64,000 bases of DNA from positions 1-64,000 of the forward strand of contig CAZDVD010000011.1 in assembly GCA_964508765.1 (NCBI GenBank), written 5' to 3'. Shown here in pieces: positions 27,752 through 37,586 of the stretch. The stretch comes from JABMPR01 sp964508765 (GTDB taxonomy: Bacteria > Fidelibacterota > UBA8477 > JABMPR01). Both the position numbers and the translations under genes were made by a program. Each line of letters starts with the position of its first letter. The stretch's first letter is position 1. The notes under the pieces are model-generated. The model did not search any database. It saw only the letters and a program-made list of their open reading frames with translations, and was not told the origin of the DNA.

Positions 27752-29704
27752 GTGAAACGCATCTTATTTCCAATATTGGTACTCTCCCTTCTGCAAGCTT
27801 GTCAGCAACAAGGATTACAGAAGATTAATTTTGTTAGCAAAGGGATCCCACAGCAGCTAGAGCTTCGAGGGTTTGAAACAGAAGATGGGGGATACCTCCA
27901 GGCAGAAGAAGAATACTACCTACGATCGGAGATGGCGGTTTTTGGTGACCATATTTCAGTGCGCCTGAAAATGAGCCTGGACAATACAAAGGGCCATACT
28001 GTGATCGTCATCGGTGACAATGCCTTCGGGATCTCAAGCTGGATAGCGGAGGATCTGGATATGGAGGAAGATGATAAAGCGATCTTCCTGAGAGGTCCGT
28101 CAATCGACGGGGCACAGTTCCTGGGCACGCTGTCGGAACTGCTTGAACCGGATGTTCCCTTTGAACTTGTCATGAAATATGCCAATGGCAGCCTCAGCTA
28201 TTCCATCGATGGAGAAGAGATCTATGTTGGCGAAACCACGATCCCGCCTGCAGGGATGATCCAGATTGAAGAGTGGCGTGGTAACCTCAGGATCTATGAT
28301 CTGGTCTGTGAAGGTCAGTTCAAAGCTCCTGATGCATTCTACACGAAGGAATTCCTCCTTCAGCGAGCTGAGAAGAGCGTGGCCGCTGCCGCAGAGAGAG
28401 TGAAAGGTGATCCAAACCGACCGGCCTATCACTTTCAGCCTCCTGCCAACTGGAACAACGATCCCAATGGGATGCTCTTCCACGATGGCTACTACCACAT
28501 GTTCTATCAGCATAATCCCTATGGAGATCGTTGGGACTGGATGCATTGGGGTCATGCCCGCAGCCCGGATCTGGTTCACTGGGAACACCTGCCCATAGCA
28601 CTGTGGCCTTCACTGGAGAGAGGAGAGCGTCACTGTTTCTCAGGCAGTGGATATATCATGGACAATGGTGACCCCATCCTGTTCTACACATCCATTGGAC
28701 ATGAGAATCCGGAGCATTGGGCTGCAACGCCCCTTGATAAAGAGCTCATGGATTGGCAGAAACATCCTAGGAATCCCCTCATCGTCATGGAAGATCATGA
28801 TGGTGAGCACATCGAGGACTGGCGTGATCCATTTCTGTTCCGGGAAGCTGGAGAAACTTACATGGTCATTGGTGGCCATCCCGAGGACCAGGGTGGTTCC
28901 ATCATGATGTACAAGGCCCTCAACCCTGAACTCACGGAATGGGACTATTTGGGGACACCATATACCGGTGAGGAAGGAAATTGGGAATGTCCGAATTTCT
29001 TTAAAGTAGAAGACAAATATGTCCTGATTTATTCTCCCCATGGGAGGGTGGAGTACTACGTGGGTGAAATGGACTTCGAAGCATTCGAGTTCAAACCGAT
29101 CAGACATGGCAATATTGACAACGGACTCAATTACTATGCGCCCAATACCCTTCAAAAAGGGGAGCAACGTCGACTGCTCTTTGGCTGGATCCCGGACTTC
29201 AAAGAGGATCAGGGTTGGCAGAGCGCGATCACCGTGCCCAGAGATCTATCGCTGGATGATGAGAATTACCTGGTCCAGGTACCGGTAGATGAGCTTGTGA
29301 AATTGCGGGGTGAGCATCAGGCATTCGCAGCCCTACCTGCAAAACCCCATATCGACATGTTCCAGGCCGAGATCCTCATCGATTTGGCCGGTGAGGGTGT
29401 GGACCATCTCGGATTCAGCTTTAATGATGAGGATGGTGATCCATACGTGGTAGAGCTCACCAACAGATCATTCCATTTCAATGACGAAGAGGTAGAGATC
29501 GTTGGGGTCCAACTGGACCGTATCGAGAAACTGCAGATCTTCCTCGATCGTACCGTAGTCGAGTTCTTCGTCAACGATGGTGCACAGGTCGCTACTTTTG
29601 TGGTCTATCCGGATCGTGAAAACCTGGATTTTCAGGTCTTCTCAAAGGATAAGCACGCAAAGCTGGCTGCCTTTGATGTCTGGCAATTGAAATCCATCTG
29701 GTAA
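27752..29704 (+). CDS. GH32 beta-fructosidase, lipoprotein
   Basis: A 650-residue GH32 enzyme hydrolysing sucrose, inulin or levan. The lipobox LQAC ends the signal. Residues about 25-195 form an additional N-terminal sandwich. The catalytic propeller (about 220-510) shows the nucleophile motif WNNDPNG, MFYQHNPYG, HWGHA, CFSGSG, the transition-state RDP motif (DWRDPFLF) and the acid/base NWECPNFF, all intact. The C-terminal sandwich (520-650) ends with LDRTVVEFFVNDG typical of the family. The start is GTG with CAGGAGA upstream. It is probably co-transcribed with the sugar porter 33 bases upstream. Confidence 0.92.
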   Translation: MKRILFPILVLSLLQACQQQGLQKINFVSKGIPQQLELRGFETEDGGYLQAEEEYYLRSEMAVFGDHISVRLKMSLDNTKGHTVIVIGDNAFGISSWIAEDLDMEEDDKAIFLRGPSIDGAQFLGTLSELLEPDVPFELVMKYANGSLSYSIDGEEIYVGETTIPPAGMIQIEEWRGNLRIYDLVCEGQFKAPDAFYTKEFLLQRAEKSVAAAAERVKGDPNRPAYHFQPPANWNNDPNGMLFHDGYYHMFYQHNPYGDRWDWMHWGHARSPDLVHWEHLPIALWPSLERGERHCFSGSGYIMDNGDPILFYTSIGHENPEHWAATPLDKELMDWQKHPRNPLIVMEDHDGEHIEDWRDPFLFREAGETYMVIGGHPEDQGGSIMMYKALNPELTEWDYLGTPYTGEEGNWECPNFFKVEDKYVLIYSPHGRVEYYVGEMDFEAFEFKPIRHGNIDNGLNYYAPNTLQKGEQRRLLFGWIPDFKEDQGWQSAITVPRDLSLDDENYLVQVPVDELVKLRGEHQAFAALPAKPHIDMFQAEILIDLAGEGVDHLGFSFNDEDGDPYVVELTNRSFHFNDEEVEIVGVQLDRIEKLQIFLDRTVVEFFVNDGAQVATFVVYPDRENLDFQVFSKDKHAKLAAFDVWQLKSIW

Positions 29705-29764
29705 GCAAATGGTGCGCGTGAGAGTCTCGGCCGCAGTGGATATAAAGAATATAGAAGCACAGCA

Positions 29765-30322
29765 ATGAAATTGAACGCATTCAGCCGCATCCTGATTGTG
29801 ATAGGTATTCTTGTCTCAATCACAGCATACGGTCAGACTTTCACAGCCGACTGGCATTCACTGAAGAAGAATAAAACTCCAGATTGGCTTCAGGAGGGAA
29901 AATTCGGGATCTATACACACTGGGGCCCTATGCGGTCCATGCCTATGGATCCAACACCACCTGGTATTCATTTGCCCTCTATGAGGATCCTGAGGGTGAG
30001 GCACGCCAGCATTTCGAGAAGAAATTTGGGAAGCTGACACCAGAGCTTGGCTACGAAAGACGATCTCTATTATTCCGATGAATTACCAGGGGCATTGGAA
30101 AATTTTGAGAAATGGAAGAATATGAATAATTGTGAAGACGCGTACGAACTCACGTGGACTTCCGGGAACAGTGTCGCCTGGACCTATCGGGACTGCGATA
30201 ACGGCAGTGAGGTCTCCCTGGTGACGATTGATGAAGGCGAACATGTGTTGTACGAGGGGGAAGGTACTGATCTAAACATAAGTCGGATCGCATGGGATTT
30301 CATGAAGAAATTCAGCAAATGA
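29765..30322 (+). pseudogene. GH29 fucosidase 5' end joined to esterase 3' end, frameshifted
   Basis: Two gene ends in three frames. From 29765: signal peptide (ending TAYGQ) and the start of a GH29 fucosidase (TPDWLQEGKFGIYTHWGP); the frame then slips by one base in the GGGGCCC run near 29925, after which the neighbouring frame continues PYAVHAYGSNTTWYSFALYE and KKFGKLTPELGY. At about 30055 the fucosidase ends abruptly and a third frame gives the C-terminus of a polyhydroxybutyrate-depolymerase/feruloyl-esterase-like protein (DELPGALENFEKWKNMNNC, then the region of the catalytic His expected near DEGEHV). No functional product is expected. It sits between two intact GH32 genes. Confidence 0.83.
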
Positions 30323-30350
30323 AGAAGAGTATCTCCCTCCTGAGAGTAAG

Positions 30351-32531
30351 ATGATGAAAAGAAAACTCTTCTCCAGCTTAACTGTCCTGGCAGTCATCAT
30401 AGGTGTTCATAGCTGTTCATATGTGGATCAAAGCACAATCATCATCGCAGATTTTGATGGCAACGATTTTGGTGACTGGGTGGTAGAGGGAAGCGCCTTC
30501 TCCAGTGGCCCCGCTGGCGGTGAAGACGAACACCATATGCTTGCCATCCTGGGTACAGGTTTTGCTGCCAGTCTAGAGGAAGGATCATCCACTGGTTCAC
30601 TGACCTCACCTTCCTTTATGATCGAACGGAACAGTATTCATTTCCTGCTTAGCTCCCATGAGATCTTCTATCGTTATGCAACACCGGACCAGCAGAAGCT
30701 CATGAGTATCCAGTTGCTGATCAACGAAGAGGTCGTTCGAGAAACCGTTCCGGATGAATTCCATGCCATGTTCTGGCGATCCTGGGATGTAACACAATTT
30801 ATGGGTAGTATGGCCCGAATCCGGATAGTGGATGATGACCCTCGTGAATGGACCCACATCGATGTGGATCAGATCATTCAAAATGACATACCGGTCAGCG
30901 GCTTTCTCACCAGTCGCAGCATGTCTGTCACGAACTCCGTTCTCAATATCCCGGTACAGGAGGGAGCTGAGCGCTTCACGCTGGGTGTATTCATCGATGG
31001 TGTTCAGGTTCGTGAGATGGATGTGGAATTGGCCCCGGCCGATCATGATTATTACGTATTCACTGATCTCAGCCCCTGGCTGGGAAAAGAGATCGAGATC
31101 AGGACAACCCAATTTTCTAGCGTGAACTTGAATCTGCTGAAAGGGCTCCTCATTAAAGATGAGCTTCTCGAGGCTGATGACCTGTACACGGAACCCTTAC
31201 GGCAGCAATTCCATTTCTCGTCGAAGCGCGGCTGGATCAATGATCCCAATGGGCTGGTCTACTATGATGGAGAGTATCATCTCTTTTACCAGCATAATCC
31301 CTTTGGTTGGGACCACAGTCGCAACGACTACAACAAAACCTGGGGTCACGCCATCAGCACCGACCTCGTCCGCTGGGTGGAATATCCCGGCAGCATCCAT
31401 CCAGATCATCTGGGGCCTATCTATTCAGGCTCTTCGGTAGTGGACAATATGAATACAACTGGATTTCAAACTGGAGATGAAAAACCGATTGTCAGTGTCT
31501 ACACCTCTGCTGGTGGGCGCAGTCCCTGGTCGAAGGGCAAAAAATTCACCCAGTCGATCGCCTATAGCAATGATCGGGGGAGAACGTTCACCATTTATGA
31601 AGGCAATCCGGTTCAACCAAACCTGGATTATATCAACCGTGATCCACGGGCTATCTGGCATGAACCCAGTGGGCAATGGGTCATCGTTCTCCATTTTGAT
31701 GAACGAGCCATGGCCTTCTTTACATCCAAAGACCTGAAAACCTGGGAATACCAGAGTGAACTGGAGATCGAATACCTCATTGACTGTCCTGAGCTCTTTG
31801 AGCTGCCAGTTGATGGCAATGCGGATGATCAGAAATGGGTCCTATACGGGGGGCCAGGGGCTTACATCGTTGGCGATTTTGATGGTAAACAGTTCACACC
31901 TGAGACTGAAGAGACCCGATATCACTATGGGAATGCATTTTACGCTTCACAGACCTTCAGCAATATTCCAGAGGCGGATGGTCGCAGAATACAGATGGCC
32001 TGGGCTCCGATCCAAACAGAGGGCATGTCCTTCAACATGAGTATGCTTTTTCCAGTTGAATTAACGCTACACAGTACAATTGATGGATTACGTTTGTTCG
32101 CATACCCTGTGCGGGAAATAGAGAATCTCTATACGAAATATCATACCTGGACTGACTTGGGACTAGCTCCTGGAAACAAGCCGCTTAACACCATAAATGC
32201 CGAGCTCCTGGACATCGAAGCTGAGTTTGAGATCGGTGAATCATCCAGATTCGGACTGATTATCAAGGGATTGAAGATCGTATACGATGTGAAGGCAAGG
32301 CGGCTCATTTGTGGAGAAGAATCAGCAGCCTTGACGCCTGTAAACAATAGAATCCGCCTGCGCATACTTGTTGATCGCATTTCGGTGGAAATATTCGCCA
32401 ATGATGGAGCCATCTATATGCCCATGAATGCTGCGGAAGGATATAACGAGCGATCTGTTGAATTATTCTCAAAGGGCGGCAGTACACTTATCAAGCATAT
32501 ATCCGTGAATGAATTGAGTAACATTTGGTGA
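30351..32531 (+). CDS. GH32 fructanase (levanase-type) with N-terminal domain, lipoprotein
   Basis: A 726-residue GH32 lipoprotein (hydrophobic signal then HSC). An N-terminal region of about 250 residues (IIIADFDGNDFGDWVVEGSA) resembles the extra module of levanases and fructan beta-fructosidases. The catalytic propeller (about 280-590) has RGWINDPNGLVYYDGEYHLF with the nucleophile Asp, QHNPFG, TWGHAIS, the RDP motif (YINRDPRAIW) and a DCPELFEL acid/base segment, in which the usual Glu-Cys-Pro reads Asp-Cys-Pro but a Glu follows directly. The C-terminal sandwich ends with LVDRISVEIFANDG. This is typical for exo-acting fructan hydrolases. The gene starts 28 bases after the preceding relic; ATG 30351 or 30354 are both possible. 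Confidence 0.9.
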   Translation: MMKRKLFSSLTVLAVIIGVHSCSYVDQSTIIIADFDGNDFGDWVVEGSAFSSGPAGGEDEHHMLAILGTGFAASLEEGSSTGSLTSPSFMIERNSIHFLLSSHEIFYRYATPDQQKLMSIQLLINEEVVRETVPDEFHAMFWRSWDVTQFMGSMARIRIVDDDPREWTHIDVDQIIQNDIPVSGFLTSRSMSVTNSVLNIPVQEGAERFTLGVFIDGVQVREMDVELAPADHDYYVFTDLSPWLGKEIEIRTTQFSSVNLNLLKGLLIKDELLEADDLYTEPLRQQFHFSSKRGWINDPNGLVYYDGEYHLFYQHNPFGWDHSRNDYNKTWGHAISTDLVRWVEYPGSIHPDHLGPIYSGSSVVDNMNTTGFQTGDEKPIVSVYTSAGGRSPWSKGKKFTQSIAYSNDRGRTFTIYEGNPVQPNLDYINRDPRAIWHEPSGQWVIVLHFDERAMAFFTSKDLKTWEYQSELEIEYLIDCPELFELPVDGNADDQKWVLYGGPGAYIVGDFDGKQFTPETEETRYHYGNAFYASQTFSNIPEADGRRIQMAWAPIQTEGMSFNMSMLFPVELTLHSTIDGLRLFAYPVREIENLYTKYHTWTDLGLAPGNKPLNTINAELLDIEAEFEIGESSRFGLIIKGLKIVYDVKARRLICGEESAALTPVNNRIRLRILVDRISVEIFANDGAIYMPMNAAEGYNERSVELFSKGGSTLIKHISVNELSNIW

Positions 32532-32544
32532 TCGGGAGGACGAC

Positions 32545-35202
32545 TTCAAATCAAAAAGACTAATTAAAAAAGCAATTCTCAATTTCAGCATTGCCACATC
32601 AGTAGCACTGTATATTTCTTGCGGTTCATCCTCTGAGGAGGTAAGGATTCATGAGAAATTCAATGCAGGTTGGAAATTCATAAACGAGGATGTTGTCAAC
32701 GGGCATGGTATTTCAATTGATGATGTCTCCTGGCGTGAACTCGATCTACCTCATGACTGGGCCATCGAAGGTCCCTTCACTGAGGATGTTCTGTTTCAAG
32801 GAGGCTTCCTACCGTATCCTGGAGTAGGTTGGTATCGAAAGATCTTCAACCTGGATGCTGCAGGCAAGCAGGTTGTCCTTGAGTTTGATGGTGTCATGCG
32901 GGATGCAGAGGTCTGGGTGAATGGTATTAAAGTCGGTGGTTGGCACTATGGTTATACCTCTTTTGCTCTGGATATAACGACTTACATAAAGCCACATACG
33001 CAGAATACAATTGCCGTAAGGGTAGAGAATAAGGACTTTTCCTCGCGCTGGTATCCCGGGGCTGGGATCTACCGAGATGTCTGGCTCACCATCACCAATC
33101 CCGTACATATCGCTCATTGGGGGACCTTCGTTACGACCCCGAGTGTCTCTGATGATAAGGCGAAAGTGAATGTCGCGACAACGGTGCAAAATCAATCGGC
33201 ATATTCACAACTAATGACACTGGAGACATGCATTTTCAATGCTGAGAACAAGATGGTCGCTCGGTTTTCCAGCAGCGACACTATTATTTCCCAGGACCAA
33301 CTTGAGATCATGCATGAGCTCACCATCCAGACTCCTCGTAGATGGGACATCAATGATCCCTATCTGTACAGAGCCATCAGCAAGATCAGGCAGGATGGTA
33401 AACTGATTGACGACTACCAGACATCATTCGGGATCCGAACCTTCAAGTTCGATGCGGATGAAGGATTCTCCCTAAACGGACGCACTCTTAAGCTAAATGG
33501 CGTCAACATGCACCATGATCTCGGTCCTCTGGGTGCAGCTGTGAATTACAGGGCAACCGAACGTCAACTTGAGATCATGAAATCCATGGGTGTCAACGCT
33601 ATTCGAACGGCACACAATCCACCATCACCGGAGCAGATGGATCTCTGCGATAAAATGGGTATCCTGGTTATGGATGAGTCTTTTGATGAATGGCGCAAAC
33701 CCAAGAACATGTATACAAACAGCTACAGCTATGCTTTTGATGAATGGGCCGAGCTAGATATGCGCGCCCTGGTCCTGCGCGATCGCAATCATCCTTCGGT
33801 TGTCCTCTGGAGCACAGGGAATGAAGTACCTGAACTTGGGACTGGGAAGGTTAGCATCGACGGGGAATGGGCCATACACTACGATCAGAAAGGTCAGTTG
33901 GTGACATTCCATGAGGGGGATGAAACCTATTTTGGGCGATATGATGGTGAAACCTTGAATCTGGATGTGAACGAACGGACCGCGAGGAAACTAGCCCAAC
34001 GGGATGATGCGCCTTCTCTATCAGGTACCACCTGGGATATCAAGAGAGTTAATGAAATCTATCATTACGATTTCTGGGACGATGACGGTGGGAAGCTTAG
34101 TGCTCAAAGACTCACGGATATTTGTCATGAGTTGGATCCGACCAGACCAGTGGGATCAGGAATACATTTGAGTATACGCCTGGATCAAGAATTGATGGAC
34201 AAGTTTGATGTGGGTGGTTTCAATTACTGGCATGAGAGCATAAAAGAACTCCATGAGATCTATCCTGACAAGCCTTTACTGGTGACCGAGGCTTCCGCCA
34301 CGCTGAGTACAAGAGGAGAATATCATTTTCCTGTTGAACGGATCTACCGCCGATATATTCATGAATCGATGCAAATATCGTCATATGATCTCATTAATAC
34401 TGGTTTTGGGGCTTTACCTGATCTAGAGTTCAAGCTCCAGAACGATAATCCCTGGTTGGCTGGACAATTTGTCTGGTCAGGTTTTGACTATCATGGTGAA
34501 CCTGATCCCTACGAGGACATGTGGCCGGCTCACAGCAGCTATTTCGGGATTGTGGACATGTGCGGATTTCCCAAAGACCGTTATTATCTCTATCAGAGCG
34601 AATGGACAGCGGAACCCATGATCCATCTGCTACCGCACTGGAATTGGGCTGGACGCGAGGGAGAGACCACTCCAATATTCTGCTATACAAATTGTGCTTC
34701 TGCAGAACTCTTCGTCAATGGTGTATCTCAGGGTAAACGCGTAAAAGCTAAGGACGTTTATCGCTTGAGATGGGATGACGTTGGCTATCAACCTGGAAGT
34801 ATCAAGGTCATTGGCTTTGATGAAGAGGGTCATGTCATTCAGGAGAAGGAAGTCTTCACGGCCGGCGAACCCTATAGGATCGAGCTATCAGCTGACCGAC
34901 ACATCATTACCGCTGATGGTGAAGACCTGGCTTTTGTCACGGTGAGGATCCTGGATGAAGCAGGGAATATCTGCCCACGCGCTGATAATCTGGTAGAATT
35001 CCAGGTAAATGGTGTCGCCGAACTATTTGCAGTTGGGAATGGGAATCCGATAAGCATTGAAAGCTATCAGGCCTCACACCGTAAAGCCTTTAACGGGCTC
35101 TGCCTGGCCATAGTCAGATCCGATGGTCATAATGGCGAAATTTCATTTGAGGCCAGCTCCGAGGGTATCGAAGGGCATCAGCTTTCACTATCTGCAGAAT
35201 AA
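32545..35202 (+). CDS. GH2 beta-galactosidase-type enzyme, start codon abnormal, with insertion
   Basis: GH2 glycosidase of the DUF4982-containing group (about 880 residues). The protein clearly begins well before the first ATG at 32896: the frame reads lipobox LYISC at about 32615-32629 and the family N-terminus WRELDLPHDWAIEGPF. No ATG, GTG or TTG exists between GGGAGGA (32534-32540) and the signal peptide; TTC at 32545 or ATT at 32563 are the only options, so the start given is nominal. Domains: sugar-binding, Ig-like, TIM barrel with acid/base GNEVP and nucleophile LVTEAS, DUF4982, and a C-terminal Ig domain. Odd: about 85 residues between GNEVPEL and GGKLSAQRLTDICHELDPTR (bases about 33840-34090) are absent from ordinary GH2 enzymes and look lipocalin-like. 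It could still be translated poorly or be inactivated. Confidence 0.82.
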   Translation, partial: FKSKRLIKKAILNFSIATSVALYISCGSSSEEVRIHEKFNAGWKFINEDVVNGHGISIDDVSWRELDLPHDWAIEGPFTEDVLFQGGFLPYPGVGWYRKIFNLDAAGKQVVLEFDGVMRDAEVWVNGIKVGGWHYGYTSFALDITTYIKPHTQNTIAVRVENKDFSSRWYPGAGIYRDVWLTITNPVHIAHWGTFVTTPSVSDDKAKVNVATTVQNQSAYSQLMTLETCIFNAENKMVARFSSSDTIISQDQLEIMHELTIQTPRRWDINDPYLYRAISKIRQDGKLIDDYQTSFGIRTFKFDADEGFSLNGRTLKLNGVNMHHDLGPLGAAVNYRATERQLEIMKSMGVNAIRTAHNPPSPEQMDLCDKMGILVMDESFDEWRKPKNMYTNSYSYAFDEWAELDMRALVLRDRNHPSVVLWSTGNEVPELGTGKVSIDGEWAIHYDQKGQLVTFHEGDETYFGRYDGETLNLDVNERTARKLAQRDDAPSLSGTTWDIKRVNEIYHYDFWDDDGGKLSAQRLTDICHELDPTRPVGSGIHLSIRLDQELMDKFDVGGFNYWHESIKELHEIYPDKPLLVTEASATLSTRGEYHFPVERIYRRYIHESMQISSYDLINTGFGALPDLEFKLQNDNPWLAGQFVWSGFDYHGEPDPYEDMWPAHSSYFGIVDMCGFPKDRYYLYQSEWTAEPMIHLLPHWNWAGREGETTPIFCYTNCASAELFVNGVSQGKRVKAKDVYRLRWDDVGYQPGSIKVIGFDEEGHVIQEKEVFTAGEPYRIELSADRHIITADGEDLAFVTVRILDEAGNICPRADNLVEFQVNGVAELFAVGNGNPISIESYQASHRKAFNGLCLAIVRSDGHNGEISFEASSEGIEGHQLSLSAE

Positions 35203-35236
35203 TGCGGTTAAAACAGCAACTCCATATGAGGGAATC

Positions 35237-37570
35237 ATGAAAAGAACCATCACCTTTATCGTATTGATGGTCCTGATGGCAACCACGTCAATTGCTCAGG
35301 TGAAATACCATTGGAAATTCGATGAGGATCAGAATATAGACATGTCCTATGGTGAAGACTGGGATGACTACAGCACTCAGGAGACAGTATCCGGTTCGGA
35401 TTATACGATCCATGGTTTGGCTAAATATGTACCCGGTGTAAAGGGATCTGCACTGAAATTCGATGGTTTCAGTTCCTATGTAGAAGGTCAACCCAAAAGG
35501 GCACTCCCCGGAGTGAGTGGAAAGATACCCTCACTTGTGGGCGAGTCCATTGATGCCGAATTCGAAGCTGAAAGCATAAGCTTGACCTTCCTAGAGGATG
35601 GCATCGTCACCGTTTCAGGAGCTGAGGCAGGTGATGGCATCAAGGGTGAATACTGGCAGGAGGGTGCTGAGGTCTTTATCGAGGTGGGTGAGATGGAAGT
35701 GGAAGCCGTCTATGATGGCGAATCCCTGCGATTTGACGAAATGGGTCCACTTATACCCAGTCAAAACATATCAGTTGAGGCCTGGATTGCCCTGGGAGCC
35801 TATCCCTGGAATTGGGCACCCATCATCACGATCGGAAAATACAAGGTTACTGGCTTCTACCTGGGTGTGGATTCCAGGGGACGACTTGGGTTTCATATGT
35901 CCGATGCGACTTCTGTCTGGCATGAAGCCAATAGTAAGCTTGATAAGAAAACCCGTCTGGGCATGGAATTGCATGAGTGGCATCATGTCGTGGGCACCTA
36001 TTCCGCTGAAAAGGGTTTGGCGGTATACATTGATGGCAAGCTGGAAGGGACCTACAACGATTTCCAATTCGATTATGGAATAGCTTACAGCGATATAAAC
36101 AAGGGCTTCCGCTTTGGTATGAACCGGGAAGATCTACCGCCATCAGAACCTATCCGGGATTGGGCCACATATCCTTCCCGCTATACATTTGATGGCATTG
36201 TAGACGAGGTCAAGATCCACGAGAAAGCGCTATCGGCCCGGAAGGTCAAGGCGCTTTACAAATCCATAGTACCTGAGAATGAGCCCCTGTTTCATCCTCG
36301 TAAATTCCCCACGGTTAAATCTTCAGGACGCTTTGGAGCCAATTTCACACGCTTGCAATACTATCCAGAATGGGATGCGCTCTGGCCGGTGGGTAACTAC
36401 ATGGATGTGGTTGTCCAATTCGATGAGCTCCCCACCAAGGTGATGTTCTGGCGGGGTACTCGCTATTCAGCATGCCAGGTGTCAGAAAATGGCAAATGGA
36501 TGGCGGATCAGAGCCGGGAGACCGGGAACAATTGGTTCCTCGGACAAGGACCTCGGGAACTCATGTGTACCGGCTGTATCGAACACATGTCTGATACCCA
36601 GTGTCGAAGTTCCAGAGTGGCCATTATCGAAAATAGCGATGCCCGCGTGGTGGTGAACTGGCGCTATCTGCAGATGGATGTGAAATTCCGTCAGCAGGAT
36701 GTCCCCAACGGGACTGGATTCGGTGAGTGGGGGAATGAGCTTTATTATATCTATCCTGATGGTGTCACTGTTCGCAAGGTCTTACCTGGCTATGGGGGTT
36801 GGCAGGAGACCATCCTTCTGAATGAACCCGGTACCAGACCTGAGGACAACGTGGAGCTCGAAGCCTGTACTCTGCTTAACCTGAAGGGCGAAAGTAAGTC
36901 CTACACCTGGGAGCATGGCTACCCGGAATTCGATCTGGAGGATGCCATCATCCAGCTCACCCATTTCAAATCAGAATACAAGCCGTATATGATCTTTCGC
37001 GAGGGTGGTGGTTTTGAGGTTTTCAACCTTGAGGTACGCCCCGAATACTCACATTTCCCCTGGTGGAATCACTGGCCGGTGGCTCAGACTTTTTCCGATG
37101 GCCGCAGTGCAAATGCGCCTGACAGGGCTGCACATTCTTCCCTCAGCTGGGGTAATCCCAACGGGGAAGCGGCGCTCTATGGCATGACTAATAAGTCTCC
37201 CGCCACACTGGTTTCCCTGGCTAAATCCTGGAACAGGCCGCCCGGCGTGAAATTGTTGAATGACGCTTATGGCAGCTTGGGCTACGACTATACCCAACGC
37301 GCCTATATTTTCAGATCGGAAAACAAGGGTTCGCTCAATGTAGAGATCCTGGCCACGGAGGAGTCACCACTACATAATCTGGCAATCGTCATCGAAGATT
37401 GGGCCGGTGGAGCCGCTACTCTGAAACTCAACGGGAAGAGTATGCCGCAGGGTAAGGAATTCCGTTACGGGATCGAATATGATGTGAACGGGGATCAGAA
37501 ACTCATCGCCTATATCAAGGTTCTGTCAACTGGCTCAACAACATTGGAACTCACACACCAAACTTCATGA
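35237..37570 (+). CDS. LamG-domain exported protein of unrecognised family, copy 1
   Basis: A 777-residue exported protein. Signal peptide (ending TSIAQ), LamG/concanavalin-like domain (about 25-350; YHWKFDED, SVEAWIALGAYPWNWAPI, EWHHVVGTYSAEKGLAVYID, DGIVDEVKIHEKALS), then a long C-terminal region shared with the 38097 and 42312 proteins: VVVQFDELPTKVMFWRGTRY, CIEHMSDTQ, VVVNWRY, ELYYIYPDGVTVRK, GWQETILL, RPEDNVELEA, FPWWNHWPVAQTFSDGR and HSSLSWG. I do not recognise this region; the many conserved Trp, His, Asp and Arg residues suggest a carbohydrate-active enzyme. About 65 residues inside the LamG domain (bases 35520-35750) look inserted. GAGGGA precedes ATG 35237. Confidence 0.8.
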   Translation: MKRTITFIVLMVLMATTSIAQVKYHWKFDEDQNIDMSYGEDWDDYSTQETVSGSDYTIHGLAKYVPGVKGSALKFDGFSSYVEGQPKRALPGVSGKIPSLVGESIDAEFEAESISLTFLEDGIVTVSGAEAGDGIKGEYWQEGAEVFIEVGEMEVEAVYDGESLRFDEMGPLIPSQNISVEAWIALGAYPWNWAPIITIGKYKVTGFYLGVDSRGRLGFHMSDATSVWHEANSKLDKKTRLGMELHEWHHVVGTYSAEKGLAVYIDGKLEGTYNDFQFDYGIAYSDINKGFRFGMNREDLPPSEPIRDWATYPSRYTFDGIVDEVKIHEKALSARKVKALYKSIVPENEPLFHPRKFPTVKSSGRFGANFTRLQYYPEWDALWPVGNYMDVVVQFDELPTKVMFWRGTRYSACQVSENGKWMADQSRETGNNWFLGQGPRELMCTGCIEHMSDTQCRSSRVAIIENSDARVVVNWRYLQMDVKFRQQDVPNGTGFGEWGNELYYIYPDGVTVRKVLPGYGGWQETILLNEPGTRPEDNVELEACTLLNLKGESKSYTWEHGYPEFDLEDAIIQLTHFKSEYKPYMIFREGGGFEVFNLEVRPEYSHFPWWNHWPVAQTFSDGRSANAPDRAAHSSLSWGNPNGEAALYGMTNKSPATLVSLAKSWNRPPGVKLLNDAYGSLGYDYTQRAYIFRSENKGSLNVEILATEESPLHNLAIVIEDWAGGAATLKLNGKSMPQGKEFRYGIEYDVNGDQKLIAYIKVLSTGSTTLELTHQTS

Positions 37571-37586
37571 CAAGGGGATATCGCAG

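Noticed and set aside
33840..34090. Intein in the GH2 gene
   Set aside because: There is no Cys/Ser at the insert start and no His-Asn at its end, and it is too short for a standard intein.
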